Shown here one piece after another: positions 40,034-49,057 of a stretch of 64,000 bases of DNA (position 1 is its first letter; each line of letters opens with the position of its first letter). The translations under genes were made by a program, and so were the position numbers. The stretch is from Brevibacterium sp. 'Marine' (lineage in GTDB: Bacteria > Actinomycetota > Actinomycetes > Actinomycetales > Brevibacteriaceae). The notes under the pieces are model-generated. The model did not search any database, was not told the origin of the DNA, and saw only the letters and a program-made list of their open reading frames with translations. The stretch covers positions 2,170,001 through 2,234,000 of the forward strand of contig NZ_CP051626.1 in NCBI RefSeq assembly GCF_012844365.1. The letters are read 5' to 3'.

Positions 40034-40582
40034 TCATTTCGAATCCCGCTCGGCATCGGGACCGTTCGGCTCTTCATCGTCGGGGGCGTCCTCGACGTCG
40101 TCCCCGCGGGACAGGGCGTCCCAGGTCGCGGCCGAATCGAACTCCCCGCCGGCGGATTCGGCGGTGCGGGCGTACCGGTTGGAGTTCGTCCACCCGTTCG
40201 AGGCGACGGCGACCCAGATGATGCCGATGACGCCGATGCCCGCGGCCACTGCCGCGATGATCGCCCAGGAAGTCGCTCCCGGCGCCGAGGCTGCGCTCAG
40301 GGCCGTGATCCCGTAGCCGATGCCGGCGATCCCGGCCAGACCGAGCACGACGAAGCGTCCGATCCGCCCGAGCATCGCGGCGAGCAGTCCCGAGACCGCG
40401 ATGATCGCCACACAGGCGGTGGCCACGGGCGAGGACTGCGAGCTCGCATCCTCGGTGACCTTCGCCACACCGGTGGGTCCGAGTGTGTCGCCGCCGGCGC
40501 CGACCTGCCAGGCGGAGATCGTCAGCGCCCACATGGCGGCGGCGATGACGAGGACGATGAGGACTCCGCGTGATTTCGTCAT
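40034..40582 (-). CDS. Trp biosynthesis-associated membrane protein
   Basis: A 182-residue protein beginning MTKSRGVLIVLVIAAAMWAL, with four hydrophobic helices and an acidic cytoplasmic tail. The layout and place just after trpE match the actinobacterial Trp-biosynthesis-associated membrane protein family. A transport or regulatory role has been assumed for the family but not shown here. The ATG at 40582 is 4 bases after the trpE stop; a longer frame into trpE is rejected. Confidence 0.82.
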   Translation of the reverse strand: MTKSRGVLIVLVIAAAMWALTISAWQVGAGGDTLGPTGVAKVTEDASSQSSPVATACVAIIAVSGLLAAMLGRIGRFVVLGLAGIAGIGYGITALSAASAPGATSWAIIAAVAAGIGVIGIIWVAVASNGWTNSNRYARTAESAGGEFDSAATWDALSRGDDVEDAPDDEEPNGPDAERDSK

Positions 40583-40586
40583 GGCC

Positions 40587-42140
40587 TCACCTCCGGATTC
40601 CTTCCGTCGAATCCAGCGCATCGGCAGCGGCGGCGGCACGCAGCACTGCCGCGGCCTTGTTCTCCGATTCCTGGTATTCGGTCTCCGGCACGGAGTCGGC
40701 GACGAGCCCGCCTCCGGCGTAGACGCTCATCGTGCCGTCGCGGAGCACTCCCGTGCGGATGGCGATGGCGAGGTCGAGATCACCGGTGAAGGACATGTAG
40801 CCGACCACTCCCCCGTAGATTCCGCGACCGACGGGTTCGAGTTCGTCGATGATCTGCAGCGCCCGGGGTTTGGGCGCACCCGAGAGCGTCCCGGCTGGGA
40901 AAGTCGCCCGCAGGACGTCGATGGCGGTGGTTCCGGGTTCGAGTTCGCCCCGCACGGTCGAGCTGATGTGCATGATGTGGCTGTAGCGGACGATGTCCAT
41001 GAACTCGCTGACGTCGATGGTGCCGGCCGCGCAGACCTTCGCCAGGTCATTGCGGGCGAGGTCGACGAGCATGAGGTGCTCGGCTCGCTCCTTCTCATCG
41101 GCCAAGAGCTCCCGGGCCAGGGAGTCATCGGCTTCCGGAGTGGTGCCGCGGGGGCGCGAACCGGCGATCGGGTGGGTGATGACCTCTCCGGACCGGACGG
41201 TGACGAGTGCCTCCGGTGAGGAGCCGATGATGCTCACCGGCTCGCCTCCGTCGTCGTGGAGGTTGAGCAGGTACATGAAGGGGCTCGGGTTCGCATGCCG
41301 AAGCATCCGGTAGACGCTCAGCGCGTCGGCGTCGCACGGGGTGTCGAAGCGCTGACCGACGACGACCTGGAAGATCTCGCCGTCGACGATCTTCTGCTTC
41401 GCCGTCTCCACACCGTCGAGGTACACCTGCGGCTGGGTGCGGGTGACCACCTCGGGATCGGCTTTCCGGGGGCGGAGGACATCGGCCGGGCTGGGCTGCC
41501 GGAGGCGGTCGCACATCGCGGCGATGCGTTCGACTCCGGAGGCGTAGGCGTCGTCGATGCCGGTATCGGCGCCGTTGACGTTGAACACGTTGGCCACGAG
41601 GGTGACCATTCCCGAATAGTGGTCGAAGACGGCGATATCGCCGGGGATCATCAGCTGCACGGTCGGCAGGTGGTGTTCGTTGGGTCGCGGCGGGCCGAGC
41701 CGCTCGAAGCGGCGCACGATGTCCCACCCGAAGTAGCCGACGAAGCTCGAGACCATCGGCGGCAGCTCCGATTCCGCTTCGGCCACGGCCAGGAGGTCGA
41801 GGGTGGCGGTGACCGCGTCGAGGACGTCGCCGTCGGTGGGGATGCCCACCGGCGGAGTGCCGGTCCAGTGGAATCCGTCCTCGGTGGAGATGAGGGTGGC
41901 CACGGGTGCCGATCCGATGAAGGAGTATCTCGCCCAGGACCCGGCGACCGCGGATTCGAACAGGAAGCTTCCCGGTCCGCCGTCGGTGAGTTTGCGGTAG
42001 AGACTCAGCGGGGTCTCCGAGTCCGCGAGCACCTGGGTGTGGACCGGCACCAGCCGATGGTCCGCGCCGAGGGCCCGGAACTGGTCGAGGCTGGGGCGGA
42101 TCGGCAGGTCGGTCGGGTTCGCCGCTGGTTCAGTCGACAC
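40587..42140 (-). CDS. trpE: Anthranilate synthase component I
   Basis: A 517-residue chorismate-using enzyme. The C-terminal domain has [33 protein letters not shown], and [16 protein letters not shown]. Near the N-terminus, SFLFESA fits the tryptophan feedback site (LLES in enterobacteria). GTG at 42140 overlaps hisI by 11 bases and has AAGGA upstream; the longer frame inside hisI is not used. No leader peptide or attenuator could exist between hisI and trpE, so any attenuation must act elsewhere. Confidence 0.95.
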   Translation of the reverse strand: MSTEPAANPTDLPIRPSLDQFRALGADHRLVPVHTQVLADSETPLSLYRKLTDGGPGSFLFESAVAGSWARYSFIGSAPVATLISTEDGFHWTGTPPVGIPTDGDVLDAVTATLDLLAVAEAESELPPMVSSFVGYFGWDIVRRFERLGPPRPNEHHLPTVQLMIPGDIAVFDHYSGMVTLVANVFNVNGADTGIDDAYASGVERIAAMCDRLRQPSPADVLRPRKADPEVVTRTQPQVYLDGVETAKQKIVDGEIFQVVVGQRFDTPCDADALSVYRMLRHANPSPFMYLLNLHDDGGEPVSIIGSSPEALVTVRSGEVITHPIAGSRPRGTTPEADDSLARELLADEKERAEHLMLVDLARNDLAKVCAAGTIDVSEFMDIVRYSHIMHISSTVRGELEPGTTAIDVLRATFPAGTLSGAPKPRALQIIDELEPVGRGIYGGVVGYMSFTGDLDLAIAIRTGVLRDGTMSVYAGGGLVADSVPETEYQESENKAAAVLRAAAAADALDSTEGIRR

Positions 42141-42486
42141 TGATGGTCCTTCCGGTGAAGCAGGTCGGGGTGTTCGTATGGCAGGCGGGCCCGGTCTGGT
42201 CGACGAGCATGAGCAGAGCGTCGGCATCGCAGTCGAGGCCGAGCGAGCGGACATGCTGGACATGGCCCGAGGTCTCCCCCTTCACCCAGTATTCTCGACG
42301 GGAGCGTGACCAATAGGTGGCCCGCTTCGTGTCCAGTGTGCGGGAGACGGCTTCGATGTCCATCCATGCGAGCATGAGCACCTCTCGGCTCGTCGCCTCT
42401 TGGACGATGACCGGGATGAGCCCGTCGTCATTGAGCGTGATGATCTCCCGCCAGTTGCCCGGGGTGGCGTCGATATCGCTGCTCAT
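42130..42486 (-). CDS. hisI: Phosphoribosyl-AMP cyclohydrolase
   Basis: A 118-residue enzyme for the third step of histidine synthesis. Metal and substrate motifs are [27 protein letters not shown] with the Mg-binding acidic run, and the zinc cysteines in [10 protein letters not shown]. It overlaps hisF by four bases and trpE by 11, joining the his and trp genes into one transcript. Confidence 0.97.
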   Translation of the reverse strand: MSSDIDATPGNWREIITLNDDGLIPVIVQEATSREVLMLAWMDIEAVSRTLDTKRATYWSRSRREYWVKGETSGHVQHVRSLGLDCDADALLMLVDQTGPACHTNTPTCFTGRTISVD

Positions 42487-43247
42487 CGGACGTCGATTCC
42501 CTGCGCACGCAGTGCGTCCTTGACCTCGGCGATGCTCAGTGTGCCGAAGTGGAAGACGCTGGCGGCCAGCAGCGCATCGGCTCCTGCTTCCACCGCCGGG
42601 GCGAAGTGTTCGACCCTGCCGGCTCCGCCCGAGGCGATGAGCGGCACGTCGACGGCGGCGCGGGCGGCGCTGATGAGTTCGAGGTCGAACCCCTCACGTG
42701 TGCCGTCGGCGTCGATGGAGTTGAGCAGGATCTCGCCGACCCCGCGGTCGGCGGCTTCCCGGACCCAGTCGATCGCGCAGCGGCCCGTGCCCTGACGACC
42801 GCCGCGGGTGGTGACTTCGAACCCGGATTCCGTGCTCGCCCCCTGTGCGCGGCGCGCGTCGAGGGAGAGGACGAGGACCTGGTTGCCGAAGTGTCGGGAG
42901 ATCTCGCTGATGAGCTCCGGGTTCTCGACCGCCGAGGTGTTGACCGAGACCTTGTCGGCTCCGTCGCGCAGCAGACGATCGACGTCGGCGACGCTGCGGA
43001 TTCCGCCGCCGACGGTCAGCGGGATGAAGACCTCTTCGGCGCAGGCGCGGACGACGTCGTGGACGGTCTCCCGGTCTCCGCTGCTGGCGGTGACGTCGAG
43101 GAAGGTGAGTTCGTCGGCTCCGGATTCGCCGTAGCGGCGGGCGAGTTCGACGGGGTCGCCGGCGTCCTTGAGGTCGGCGAACTTCACTCCCTTGACGACG
43201 CGTCCGCCGTCGACGTCCAGACAGGGGATGACTCTGACAGCTACCAC
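42483..43247 (-). CDS. hisF: Imidazole glycerol phosphate synthase cyclase subunit
   Basis: A 254-residue TIM barrel. Catalytic Asp11 is in [10 protein letters not shown], the second Asp lies in [10 protein letters not shown], and phosphate loops are TVGGGIRSV and [11 protein letters not shown]. It works with glutaminase HisH, which is not in the window. GTG at 43247 follows AGGAGGACTGC, one of the best ribosome sites here. It lies 9 bases after the carboxyltransferase gene. Confidence 0.97.
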   Translation of the reverse strand: MVAVRVIPCLDVDGGRVVKGVKFADLKDAGDPVELARRYGESGADELTFLDVTASSGDRETVHDVVRACAEEVFIPLTVGGGIRSVADVDRLLRDGADKVSVNTSAVENPELISEISRHFGNQVLVLSLDARRAQGASTESGFEVTTRGGRQGTGRCAIDWVREAADRGVGEILLNSIDADGTREGFDLELISAARAAVDVPLIASGGAGRVEHFAPAVEAGADALLAASVFHFGTLSIAEVKDALRAQGIDVR

Positions 43248-43256
43248 GCAGTCCTC

Positions 43257-44759
43257 CTAGATTCCCAGGCCCCGATAGCGATCCATCCGGCGGGCCAGGC
43301 GTCTGGCCGATGGTTCGCGCATGAGCGAGATGAGTTCGTATTCGAGTGTCTCACCGACCCGGGCGACGAAGTCCAACGGCTCGTCGCTGGCGTCGGGGTG
43401 TTCGGCGATGATCCGGTCGACGACTCCGTTGGCCTGCAGCATGGGGGCGTGCACACCTTGGTTCTGAGCCATTTCGGCGGCTCTCTCGGTGGTGCGGTGC
43501 ACGATCGCCGAGGCGCCTTCGGGCGGCAGCGGCGAGAGCCAGCCGTTCTCGGCGCTGAGCACCCGGTCGGTGGGGATGAGTGCCAGTGCGCCGCCTCCGG
43601 AGCCCTCACCGAGGATGAGCGAGACGGAGGGGGCGTCGAGGTTCGCGAGGTCGGCGAGGCTGCGGGCGATCTCACCGGCGATTCCGCCCTCTTCGGCTTC
43701 CTTCGACAGGGCCGCACCAGGGGTGTCGATGACGGTGACGAGCGGCAGGCGCAGTTCCGCTGCCAGACGCATTCCGCGTCTGGCCTCACGGAGAGCCGCC
43801 GGTCCCATGGGGGCCCGGGAGTCCTGCCGGAACCGGTCCTGGCCGAGGACGATGCACGGTGCGGAACCGAACTTCGCCAGCGCCAGCAGCAGTCCGGGAT
43901 CCTTCTCGCCCTCGCCGGTGCCGTTGAGCGGCAGCACGGTGTTCGCGGCGGTCCGCAGCAGGTCACGGACTCCGGGCCGCTCGGGACGGCGCGAGCTGGT
44001 GATCGCGGCCCAGGCATCGGAGTTCGGGTCGACGGTCGCCGGGGCCGTGTCCGGATTCGGCACCTGGCTCGGGACCTCCTGGGCGCCCATGAGCACATCG
44101 AGGACGCGGGAGACGGTGCCGGCGATGCGTTCGGGACCGATGACGGCGTCGACGATGCCCATCTTGTGCAGGTTCTCCCCGGTCTGCACGTTCTCCGGGA
44201 ACGTCTCCCCGTAGATCGCCTCAAACACTCGGGGGCCGAGGAATCCGATGAGGGATCCGGGCTCAGCCACGGTGACATGCCCCAGCGATCCCCAGGAGGC
44301 GAAGACGCCGCCTGTGGTCGGATGGCGCAGGTAGACGAGGTAGGGCAGTCCGGCCTTGCGGTGGGCGATGACGGCGTTGGTGATCTTCACCATCGACAGG
44401 AAGGCGATCGTGCCCTCCTGCATGCGGGTGCCGCCCGAGGCGGGGCCGGCCAGCAGCGGCAGCCCTTCGAGGGTCGCGCGTTCGATCGCGTCGACGAGGC
44501 GTTCGGACGCGGCCACGCCGATCGAGCCGGCGAGGAACCGGAATTCGCCGGCGATCACGGCCACTCGGCGGCCGTCGATGGTGCCTTCACCGGAGATGAT
44601 GGATTCGTCGACGCCCGACTTCTGCGCAGCGGCATCGAGTTCAGCCGAGTAAGCGGCCGAGATCCCGCCGGCGGGTCGGATGGGGGCGGAGTCCCAGGAC
44701 AGGAAGGAGCCTTCGTCGAGGACGATGTCGACGAGTTCGAAGGCGTTGAGACGCGACAT
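43257..44759 (-). CDS. AccD-AccA type fused carboxyltransferase
   Basis: A 500-residue protein. The N-terminal half resembles AccD (SGEGTIDGRRVAV, PASGGTRMQEG, HPTTGGVFASWGSLGH, GFLGPRVFE) but has no Cys4 zinc ribbon; the C-terminal half resembles AccA (APMGPAALREARRGMRLA, VIDTPGAALSKEAEEGG, GEGSGGGALAL). Such proteins move CO2 between biotin and an acyl-CoA. No biotin carboxylase or carrier gene is nearby, so partner and substrate are unknown. It lies inside the his operon between a CoA-transferase and hisF, 9 bases from hisF. Confidence 0.82.
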   Translation of the reverse strand: MSRLNAFELVDIVLDEGSFLSWDSAPIRPAGGISAAYSAELDAAAQKSGVDESIISGEGTIDGRRVAVIAGEFRFLAGSIGVAASERLVDAIERATLEGLPLLAGPASGGTRMQEGTIAFLSMVKITNAVIAHRKAGLPYLVYLRHPTTGGVFASWGSLGHVTVAEPGSLIGFLGPRVFEAIYGETFPENVQTGENLHKMGIVDAVIGPERIAGTVSRVLDVLMGAQEVPSQVPNPDTAPATVDPNSDAWAAITSSRRPERPGVRDLLRTAANTVLPLNGTGEGEKDPGLLLALAKFGSAPCIVLGQDRFRQDSRAPMGPAALREARRGMRLAAELRLPLVTVIDTPGAALSKEAEEGGIAGEIARSLADLANLDAPSVSLILGEGSGGGALALIPTDRVLSAENGWLSPLPPEGASAIVHRTTERAAEMAQNQGVHAPMLQANGVVDRIIAEHPDASDEPLDFVARVGETLEYELISLMREPSARRLARRMDRYRGLGI

Positions 44760-44771
44760 GAGGTCTCCCCC

Positions 44772-45977
44772 TCAGTTTCCGTCGGCGAGCCACGCCACGA
44801 TGGATTCCGCGTCTTCGTCGAGCAGCGGCGGGGCGTCGTGAGCGGTGCGGGTGGTTTCGACCTCACCGGAGGCATCGGCGTCGAAGAAGCGCAGCGGCGG
44901 TCCGGGCAGGTCGATGTCGCCGAGCACCGGGTGGTCGACGGAGACCTTGAGTCCCTGGCTGAGTGCCTGATCCCACTGGTAGACCTCGGGCAGGGTGCGC
45001 ACCGTGCCGGACGGGATTCCCGCCTCGGTGAGTCTGTGCAGCAGATCGGCGGCGTCGTAGGCGGAGAAGCGGTCTTCGATGAGTTCGATGACTGCGGGGC
45101 GGTTCTCCACGCGCTCGGAGTTGACGGCCATGCCCTCGGTGGCGGGATCGATGTCGAAGGCCGCACAGAACTTCTGCCACAGGTTCTCGTTGCCCACGGA
45201 GATCTGCACGGCGCCGTCGCGGCAGGTGAAGAGTCCGTAGGGCGACAGCGACGGGTGGTGGTTGCCGCCCGGCTGCGGTTCCTGACCGGCCACCGTGGCA
45301 CGGGTTCCCTGGAAGGCGTGGACGCCGACCATTCCGGCGATGAGCGAGGTGCGCACGACCTTGCCCTTTCCGGTGCGTTCGCGTTCGAGCAGAGCCGCCA
45401 GCACGCCGTACGAGCCGTAGATTCCGGCGAGCAGGTCGGCGATCGGCACACCCACGCGCTGCATATCATCGGGCCCCGAGCCGGTCAGCGACATCAGGCC
45501 CGCTTCGCCCTGGGCGATCTGGTCGTAGCCGGCACGGGAGGCTTCGGGGCCGTCATGGCCGAAGCCGGTGATGGAGAGGATGACCAGGCGCGGGTTGATC
45601 TCCATGCAGCGGGCGGTGGAGAAGCCGAGTCGGTCGAGGACTCCGGAGCGGAAGTTCTCGATGAGCACATCGGCGCGTGCGATGAGTCCGGTCAGGGTGT
45701 CGTTGCCTGTCTCGGATTTGAGGTCGAGGGCGATGGATTCCTTGTTGCGGTTGCATGAGAAGAAGTAGGTGGCCTGAGGGTTGTCCGCAGGTCCGACGAA
45801 GGGAGGACCCCAGGACCGCGAATCGTCGCCCTTGCCGGGGTTCTCGACCTTGATGACACGCGCACCGAGGTCGCCGAACATCATTCCCGCATGAGGGCCG
45901 GCGAGTGCTCGGGAGAGGTCGACGACGGTATATCCGGTCAGGGGTCCCGCCGCGGTCTCGGGTGTCTCGTTCGCCAT
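44772..45977 (-). CDS. CaiB/BaiF-family (class III) CoA-transferase
   Basis: A 401-residue protein. It opens with LTGYTVVDLSRALAGPHAGM and contains the presumed catalytic Asp in RAGYDQIAQGEAGLMS, with a C-terminal RTLPEVYQWDQALSQG typical of the family. These enzymes move CoA between carboxylic acids such as formate, carnitine or mesaconate. The substrate cannot be told. AGGAGGACTAGGA precedes the ATG at 45977. It is 12 bases before the carboxyltransferase gene, suggesting the two act in one pathway. Confidence 0.87.
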   Translation of the reverse strand: MANETPETAAGPLTGYTVVDLSRALAGPHAGMMFGDLGARVIKVENPGKGDDSRSWGPPFVGPADNPQATYFFSCNRNKESIALDLKSETGNDTLTGLIARADVLIENFRSGVLDRLGFSTARCMEINPRLVILSITGFGHDGPEASRAGYDQIAQGEAGLMSLTGSGPDDMQRVGVPIADLLAGIYGSYGVLAALLERERTGKGKVVRTSLIAGMVGVHAFQGTRATVAGQEPQPGGNHHPSLSPYGLFTCRDGAVQISVGNENLWQKFCAAFDIDPATEGMAVNSERVENRPAVIELIEDRFSAYDAADLLHRLTEAGIPSGTVRTLPEVYQWDQALSQGLKVSVDHPVLGDIDLPGPPLRFFDADASGEVETTRTAHDAPPLLDEDAESIVAWLADGN

Positions 45978-45979
45978 TC

Positions 45980-46441
45980 CTAGTCCTCCTTGAAGTGGGT
46001 GCGTCTGTTGATGAGCATACGCAATCGTGCGACATCCGCATGGGCGCGGCGACCGTCTGCATGCTGAATCGCCATCACCGCACAGGTGGTGCCGTCGGTG
46101 AGATCCAACAGGGGCCACGGGTCATCGCCCTCGGGTGAGAACGTCACACCGAGGATCTGTCCCCAGTCGAGTCGACGAGTGCGCACCATGTTCTTGACCA
46201 CCAGGCCCTCCTCGGTGGGCCGAGCCTGAATATCGGAGATGCGCAGCAGGGCAGCTCCGAAGAGAATGCCCAGCAGGTTCATCCATACCATGTCGAGCAC
46301 TGTCCACGGTTCCCAGTCCACGACGAACAGCGCCACGGACAGGACCGCGAACCCCGCGGTCACAGCAACGGCACCGACGATGCTGATGATGCGCACCTGT
46401 CGGGGCCGGAACACGGCAAGATCAGATTCGGCAGGCGCCAA
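45980..46441 (-). CDS. Membrane-anchored PH-like domain protein
   Basis: A 153-residue protein with two hydrophobic helices (about 18-40 and 50-67), then a soluble bacterial PH-like domain (from about 70: IQARPTEEGLVVKNMVRTRRLDW). Such proteins follow hisG in many Micrococcales; their role is unknown. The start overlaps the end of hisG by 20 bases, and its stop lies 2 bases before the CoA-transferase start, so it is part of the his transcript. A later start is possible. Confidence 0.75.
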   Translation of the reverse strand: MAPAESDLAVFRPRQVRIISIVGAVAVTAGFAVLSVALFVVDWEPWTVLDMVWMNLLGILFGAALLRISDIQARPTEEGLVVKNMVRTRRLDWGQILGVTFSPEGDDPWPLLDLTDGTTCAVMAIQHADGRRAHADVARLRMLINRRTHFKED

Positions 46442-47261
46442 TGTTCGTCACCAGAATCGCACGCGCCCCGACTCCGTAGAGTCGGTCCATGACGTTGTTG
46501 ACTTCCTTCGCTTCGACCATGACGCGCACGGCGACCCACCCGGTCTCCTGCAGCGGAGACACGGTCGGGGATTCGAGCCCCGGGGTCAGCGAGATCGCCT
46601 CGGGAACCAGGCGCTGTTCGATGTTGTAGTCGACGAGCACGTACTGGCGGGCGACCATGACCGATTCGAGGCGGCGTTTGAGCACGCCGATGCGAGATTC
46701 GGCGCCGTCGCGCTGGATGAGCACACCCTCGGATTCGAGGAGCGGCTCGCCGAAGGTTTCGAGTCCCGCGGCGCGCAGTGTGGAGCCGGTCTCGACGACA
46801 TCGGCGATGGCGTCGGCGACTCCGAGCTGGATGGAGACCTCGATCGCTCCGTCGAGCTGCACGGTCGTTGCGGCGATGCCGCGTCGCTGCAGATCGGCAT
46901 CCACGAGATTCGGGAAGCTCGTGGCGATGCGGGCACCGGCCAGCTGGTCGGGCGAGGTGAAGGAGCCGGTGGTGCCGGCGTAGAAGAAGCGCGAGGCACC
47001 GAACCCGAGCCCGAGCACCTCATCGGCTTCGGCCTGTGACTCGAGCAGCAGGTCACGGCCGGTGATTCCGGCGTCGAGGATGCCGGAGCCGACGTAGATG
47101 GCGATGTCGCGGGGACGCAGGTAGAAGAATTCGACTCCGTTGACCTCGTCCTGATGGACCAGTGTCTTGGTTCCGCGTCGAGTGGAGTATCCGGCCTCGC
47201 TGAGCATGTCGGAGGCGGCTTCGGACAGTGCGCCCTTGTTGGGCACGGCTACACGCAGCAT
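46422..47261 (-). CDS. hisG: ATP phosphoribosyltransferase, long form
   Basis: A 279-residue enzyme for the committed step of histidine synthesis. It starts MLRVAVPNKGALSE, has DAGITGRDLL and the PRPP-binding DVVETGSTLRAAGL, and ends with the ACT-like histidine-feedback domain (about 210-279) found only in the long form. It therefore should not need HisZ and should be inhibited by histidine. It is 52 bases after hisE. Confidence 0.97.
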   Translation of the reverse strand: MLRVAVPNKGALSEAASDMLSEAGYSTRRGTKTLVHQDEVNGVEFFYLRPRDIAIYVGSGILDAGITGRDLLLESQAEADEVLGLGFGASRFFYAGTTGSFTSPDQLAGARIATSFPNLVDADLQRRGIAATTVQLDGAIEVSIQLGVADAIADVVETGSTLRAAGLETFGEPLLESEGVLIQRDGAESRIGVLKRRLESVMVARQYVLVDYNIEQRLVPEAISLTPGLESPTVSPLQETGWVAVRVMVEAKEVNNVMDRLYGVGARAILVTNIGACRI

Positions 47262-47313
47262 GGGGTCCCTTGGAGTTCGATGGCGTCGGGTCGGTCGGAT
47301 TCGTGGAAAGGTC

Positions 47314-47577
47314 TCAGAGGTGGGTGTTGACGTCGTCGAGGGTCAGTCCCTTGGCGATCATCATCACCTGCACATGGTAGAGCAGCTGCGAGATCTCCTC
47401 GGCGAGCTCGTCCTTGGTCTCGTATTCGGCGGCCATCCACACTTCGGCGGCCTCTTCCACGACCTTCTTGCCGATCGCATGGACTCCGGCGTCGAGTTCG
47501 GCCACGGTCTTCGAACCGGTGGGGCGATCGAGGGACTTCTGCTGGAGTTCGGCGTAGAGAGAATCAAAGGTCTTCAC
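47314..47577 (-). CDS. hisE: Phosphoribosyl-ATP pyrophosphatase
   Basis: An 87-residue MazG-like helical protein with [14 protein letters not shown] and the metal-binding [12 protein letters not shown]. It catalyses the second step of histidine synthesis; HisI is a separate gene here. The GTG at 47577 lies 6 bases from a TAGGCT box, with GGAGAA between, so it is probably the first gene of the his/trp transcript. Confidence 0.96.
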   Translation of the reverse strand: MKTFDSLYAELQQKSLDRPTGSKTVAELDAGVHAIGKKVVEEAAEVWMAAEYETKDELAEEISQLLYHVQVMMIAKGLTLDDVNTHL

Positions 47578-47583
47578 TTCTCC

Positions 47584-47589
47584 AGCCTA
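47584..47589 (-). promoter_or_regulatory. Putative -10 box of hisE and the his/trp superoperon
   Basis: TAGGCT on the minus strand ends 6 bases before the hisE GTG. No -35 consensus was seen. It would drive hisE through the Lgt-like gene. Confidence 0.45.
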
Positions 47590-47675
47590 ATGCATCCGCA
47601 TTCGCCGCAGCGTACGGGGTCTCACGTTCCAAAACGCGCCAGGCTGGCAGCCGAGTGCCCCGCGGCCGCCTGCGC

Positions 47676-48341
47676 TCAGTCCTCGGGATCGCGGCCGATG
47701 TCGGTGGCCGGACGATGGGGTGCCGAGATCGTCTGGCGGGAGCGCTTCGACCAGTCGACGAGTCCGAGGATGACCATGACGAGGAAGAACAGGTACACAG
47801 CTCCGGAGAAGACGAGCCCGCCGGAGATCGCCAGCGGAATGCCGACGAGGTCGACGGCGAGCCAGACGAACCAGAATTCGACGATGGCTCGGCCCTGGGC
47901 ATACATGGCCACGATCGAGCCGATGAAGATATACGCGTCGGGGTACGGGTTCCAGGACCACCCGCCTGCGGCGAGGACCCAGCCGAAGACTCCGGTGCCG
48001 ATGACGAGAGCCGCGAGCAGGATCGCCCGTTCCTTCCAGGTCGCCCAGCGGACGAGGACTTCGCCGGCGGCGGCCTTGGACTTCTTCCACTGCGTCCATC
48101 CCCAGACCGCGGCGACGATGATGACGACCTGCCGAGAGGCATTGCCGCCGAGGCCGGCGGAAAGGCTGGCGGAGAACAGGAGGATGGAACCGAGAATCTG
48201 CACCGGCCAGGACAGGATGTTCCGCCGCAGCGCCAAGACGACCGTGGCCAGCGCGCAGATGTTGCCGAACAGGTCGGAGTACGGCACGGGTTTGCCCAGC
48301 AGTTCGAATGCCGGGGTGTTCAACCAGTCGAACAGGTCCAT
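47676..48341 (-). CDS. pnuC: PnuC-family vitamin transporter
   Basis: A 221-residue membrane protein with about seven helices. PnuC features include the N-terminal LFGNICALATVVLALRRNILSWP and the late FVWLAVDLVGIPL segment. PnuC imports nicotinamide riboside by facilitated diffusion; relatives (PnuT, PnuX) carry thiamine or riboflavin. No NAD, TPP or FMN riboswitch is seen in the 50-base gap to rpe, so the ligand is undecided. It follows rpe on the same strand. Confidence 0.85.
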   Translation of the reverse strand: MDLFDWLNTPAFELLGKPVPYSDLFGNICALATVVLALRRNILSWPVQILGSILLFSASLSAGLGGNASRQVVIIVAAVWGWTQWKKSKAAAGEVLVRWATWKERAILLAALVIGTGVFGWVLAAGGWSWNPYPDAYIFIGSIVAMYAQGRAIVEFWFVWLAVDLVGIPLAISGGLVFSGAVYLFFLVMVILGLVDWSKRSRQTISAPHRPATDIGRDPED

Positions 48342-48391
48342 CGCAGGCTCTCTTCAGGTGTGGGCCGCAAGCAGCATTCGGCCCGGATCGG

Positions 48392-49054
48392 TCAGTGGGC
48401 GTGTGCGGCGGCGAGGGTGCGCAGTTCGCTGATCGCCGCTGCGGCATCGTCGGCGCCGTAGACGGCGGAGCCGGCCACGAGGACGTCTGCGCCGGCATCG
48501 ACGACGCGGTCGATCGTCGCCGCGGAGACTCCCCCGTCGACCTGCAGCCGGATCTCGAGTCCGGCAGCCGAGATCGCTTCACGAGTCCGTCTGATCTTCG
48601 GCAGGCACACATCGAGGAACTTCTGCCCGCCGAATCCGGGTTCGACGGTCATGATGAGGATCTGATCGAATTCGCCGAGGAGGTCGATGAAGGGTTCGAT
48701 CGGGGTGGCCGGTTTGAGTGCGAGGCTGGCCTTGGCCCCGAGGCGGCGCAGTTCCCGGGCGAGACGGACGGGGGCGGCGGCCGCCTCGGCGTGGAAGGTC
48801 ACCGAGGCACAGCCGATCTCCGCGTACACGGGAGCGTTGCGATCGGCGTCGGCGATCATGAGGTGGGCGTCGAGCGGGATCGGCGAGATCGCCTGGATGC
48901 GTTCGACGACGGGCGGACCGAAGGTGAGGTTCGGCACGAAATGGTTGTCCATGACGTCGATATGGGCCATATCGGCGGTGCTGATCTTCGTCAGCTCACC
49001 GCGCAGATCGGAGAAGTCCGAGGACAGGATGGAGGGGTTGATGTCGATCGACAT
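48392..49054 (-). CDS. rpe: Ribulose-phosphate 3-epimerase
   Basis: A 220-residue TIM barrel beginning [14 protein letters not shown]. Metal-binding His residues lie in [12 protein letters not shown] and LDAHLMI; catalytic Asp lies in IDVMD and LQVDGGVS; the [12 protein letters not shown] loop is clear. It interconverts ribulose-5-phosphate and xylulose-5-phosphate in the pentose phosphate pathway. It begins 3 bases after the rsmB stop, an arrangement common in actinobacteria. Confidence 0.97.
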   Translation of the reverse strand: MSIDINPSILSSDFSDLRGELTKISTADMAHIDVMDNHFVPNLTFGPPVVERIQAISPIPLDAHLMIADADRNAPVYAEIGCASVTFHAEAAAAPVRLARELRRLGAKASLALKPATPIEPFIDLLGEFDQILIMTVEPGFGGQKFLDVCLPKIRRTREAISAAGLEIRLQVDGGVSAATIDRVVDAGADVLVAGSAVYGADDAAAAISELRTLAAAHAH

Positions 49055-49057
49055 GGG

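Noticed and set aside
42141..42486. Possible trp leader peptide or attenuator before trpE
   Set aside because: trpE overlaps hisI, leaving no leader; no Trp-rich short frame was found.
48342..48391. FMN, TPP or NAD riboswitch in front of pnuC
   Set aside because: The gap is only 50 bases and lacks the conserved elements.
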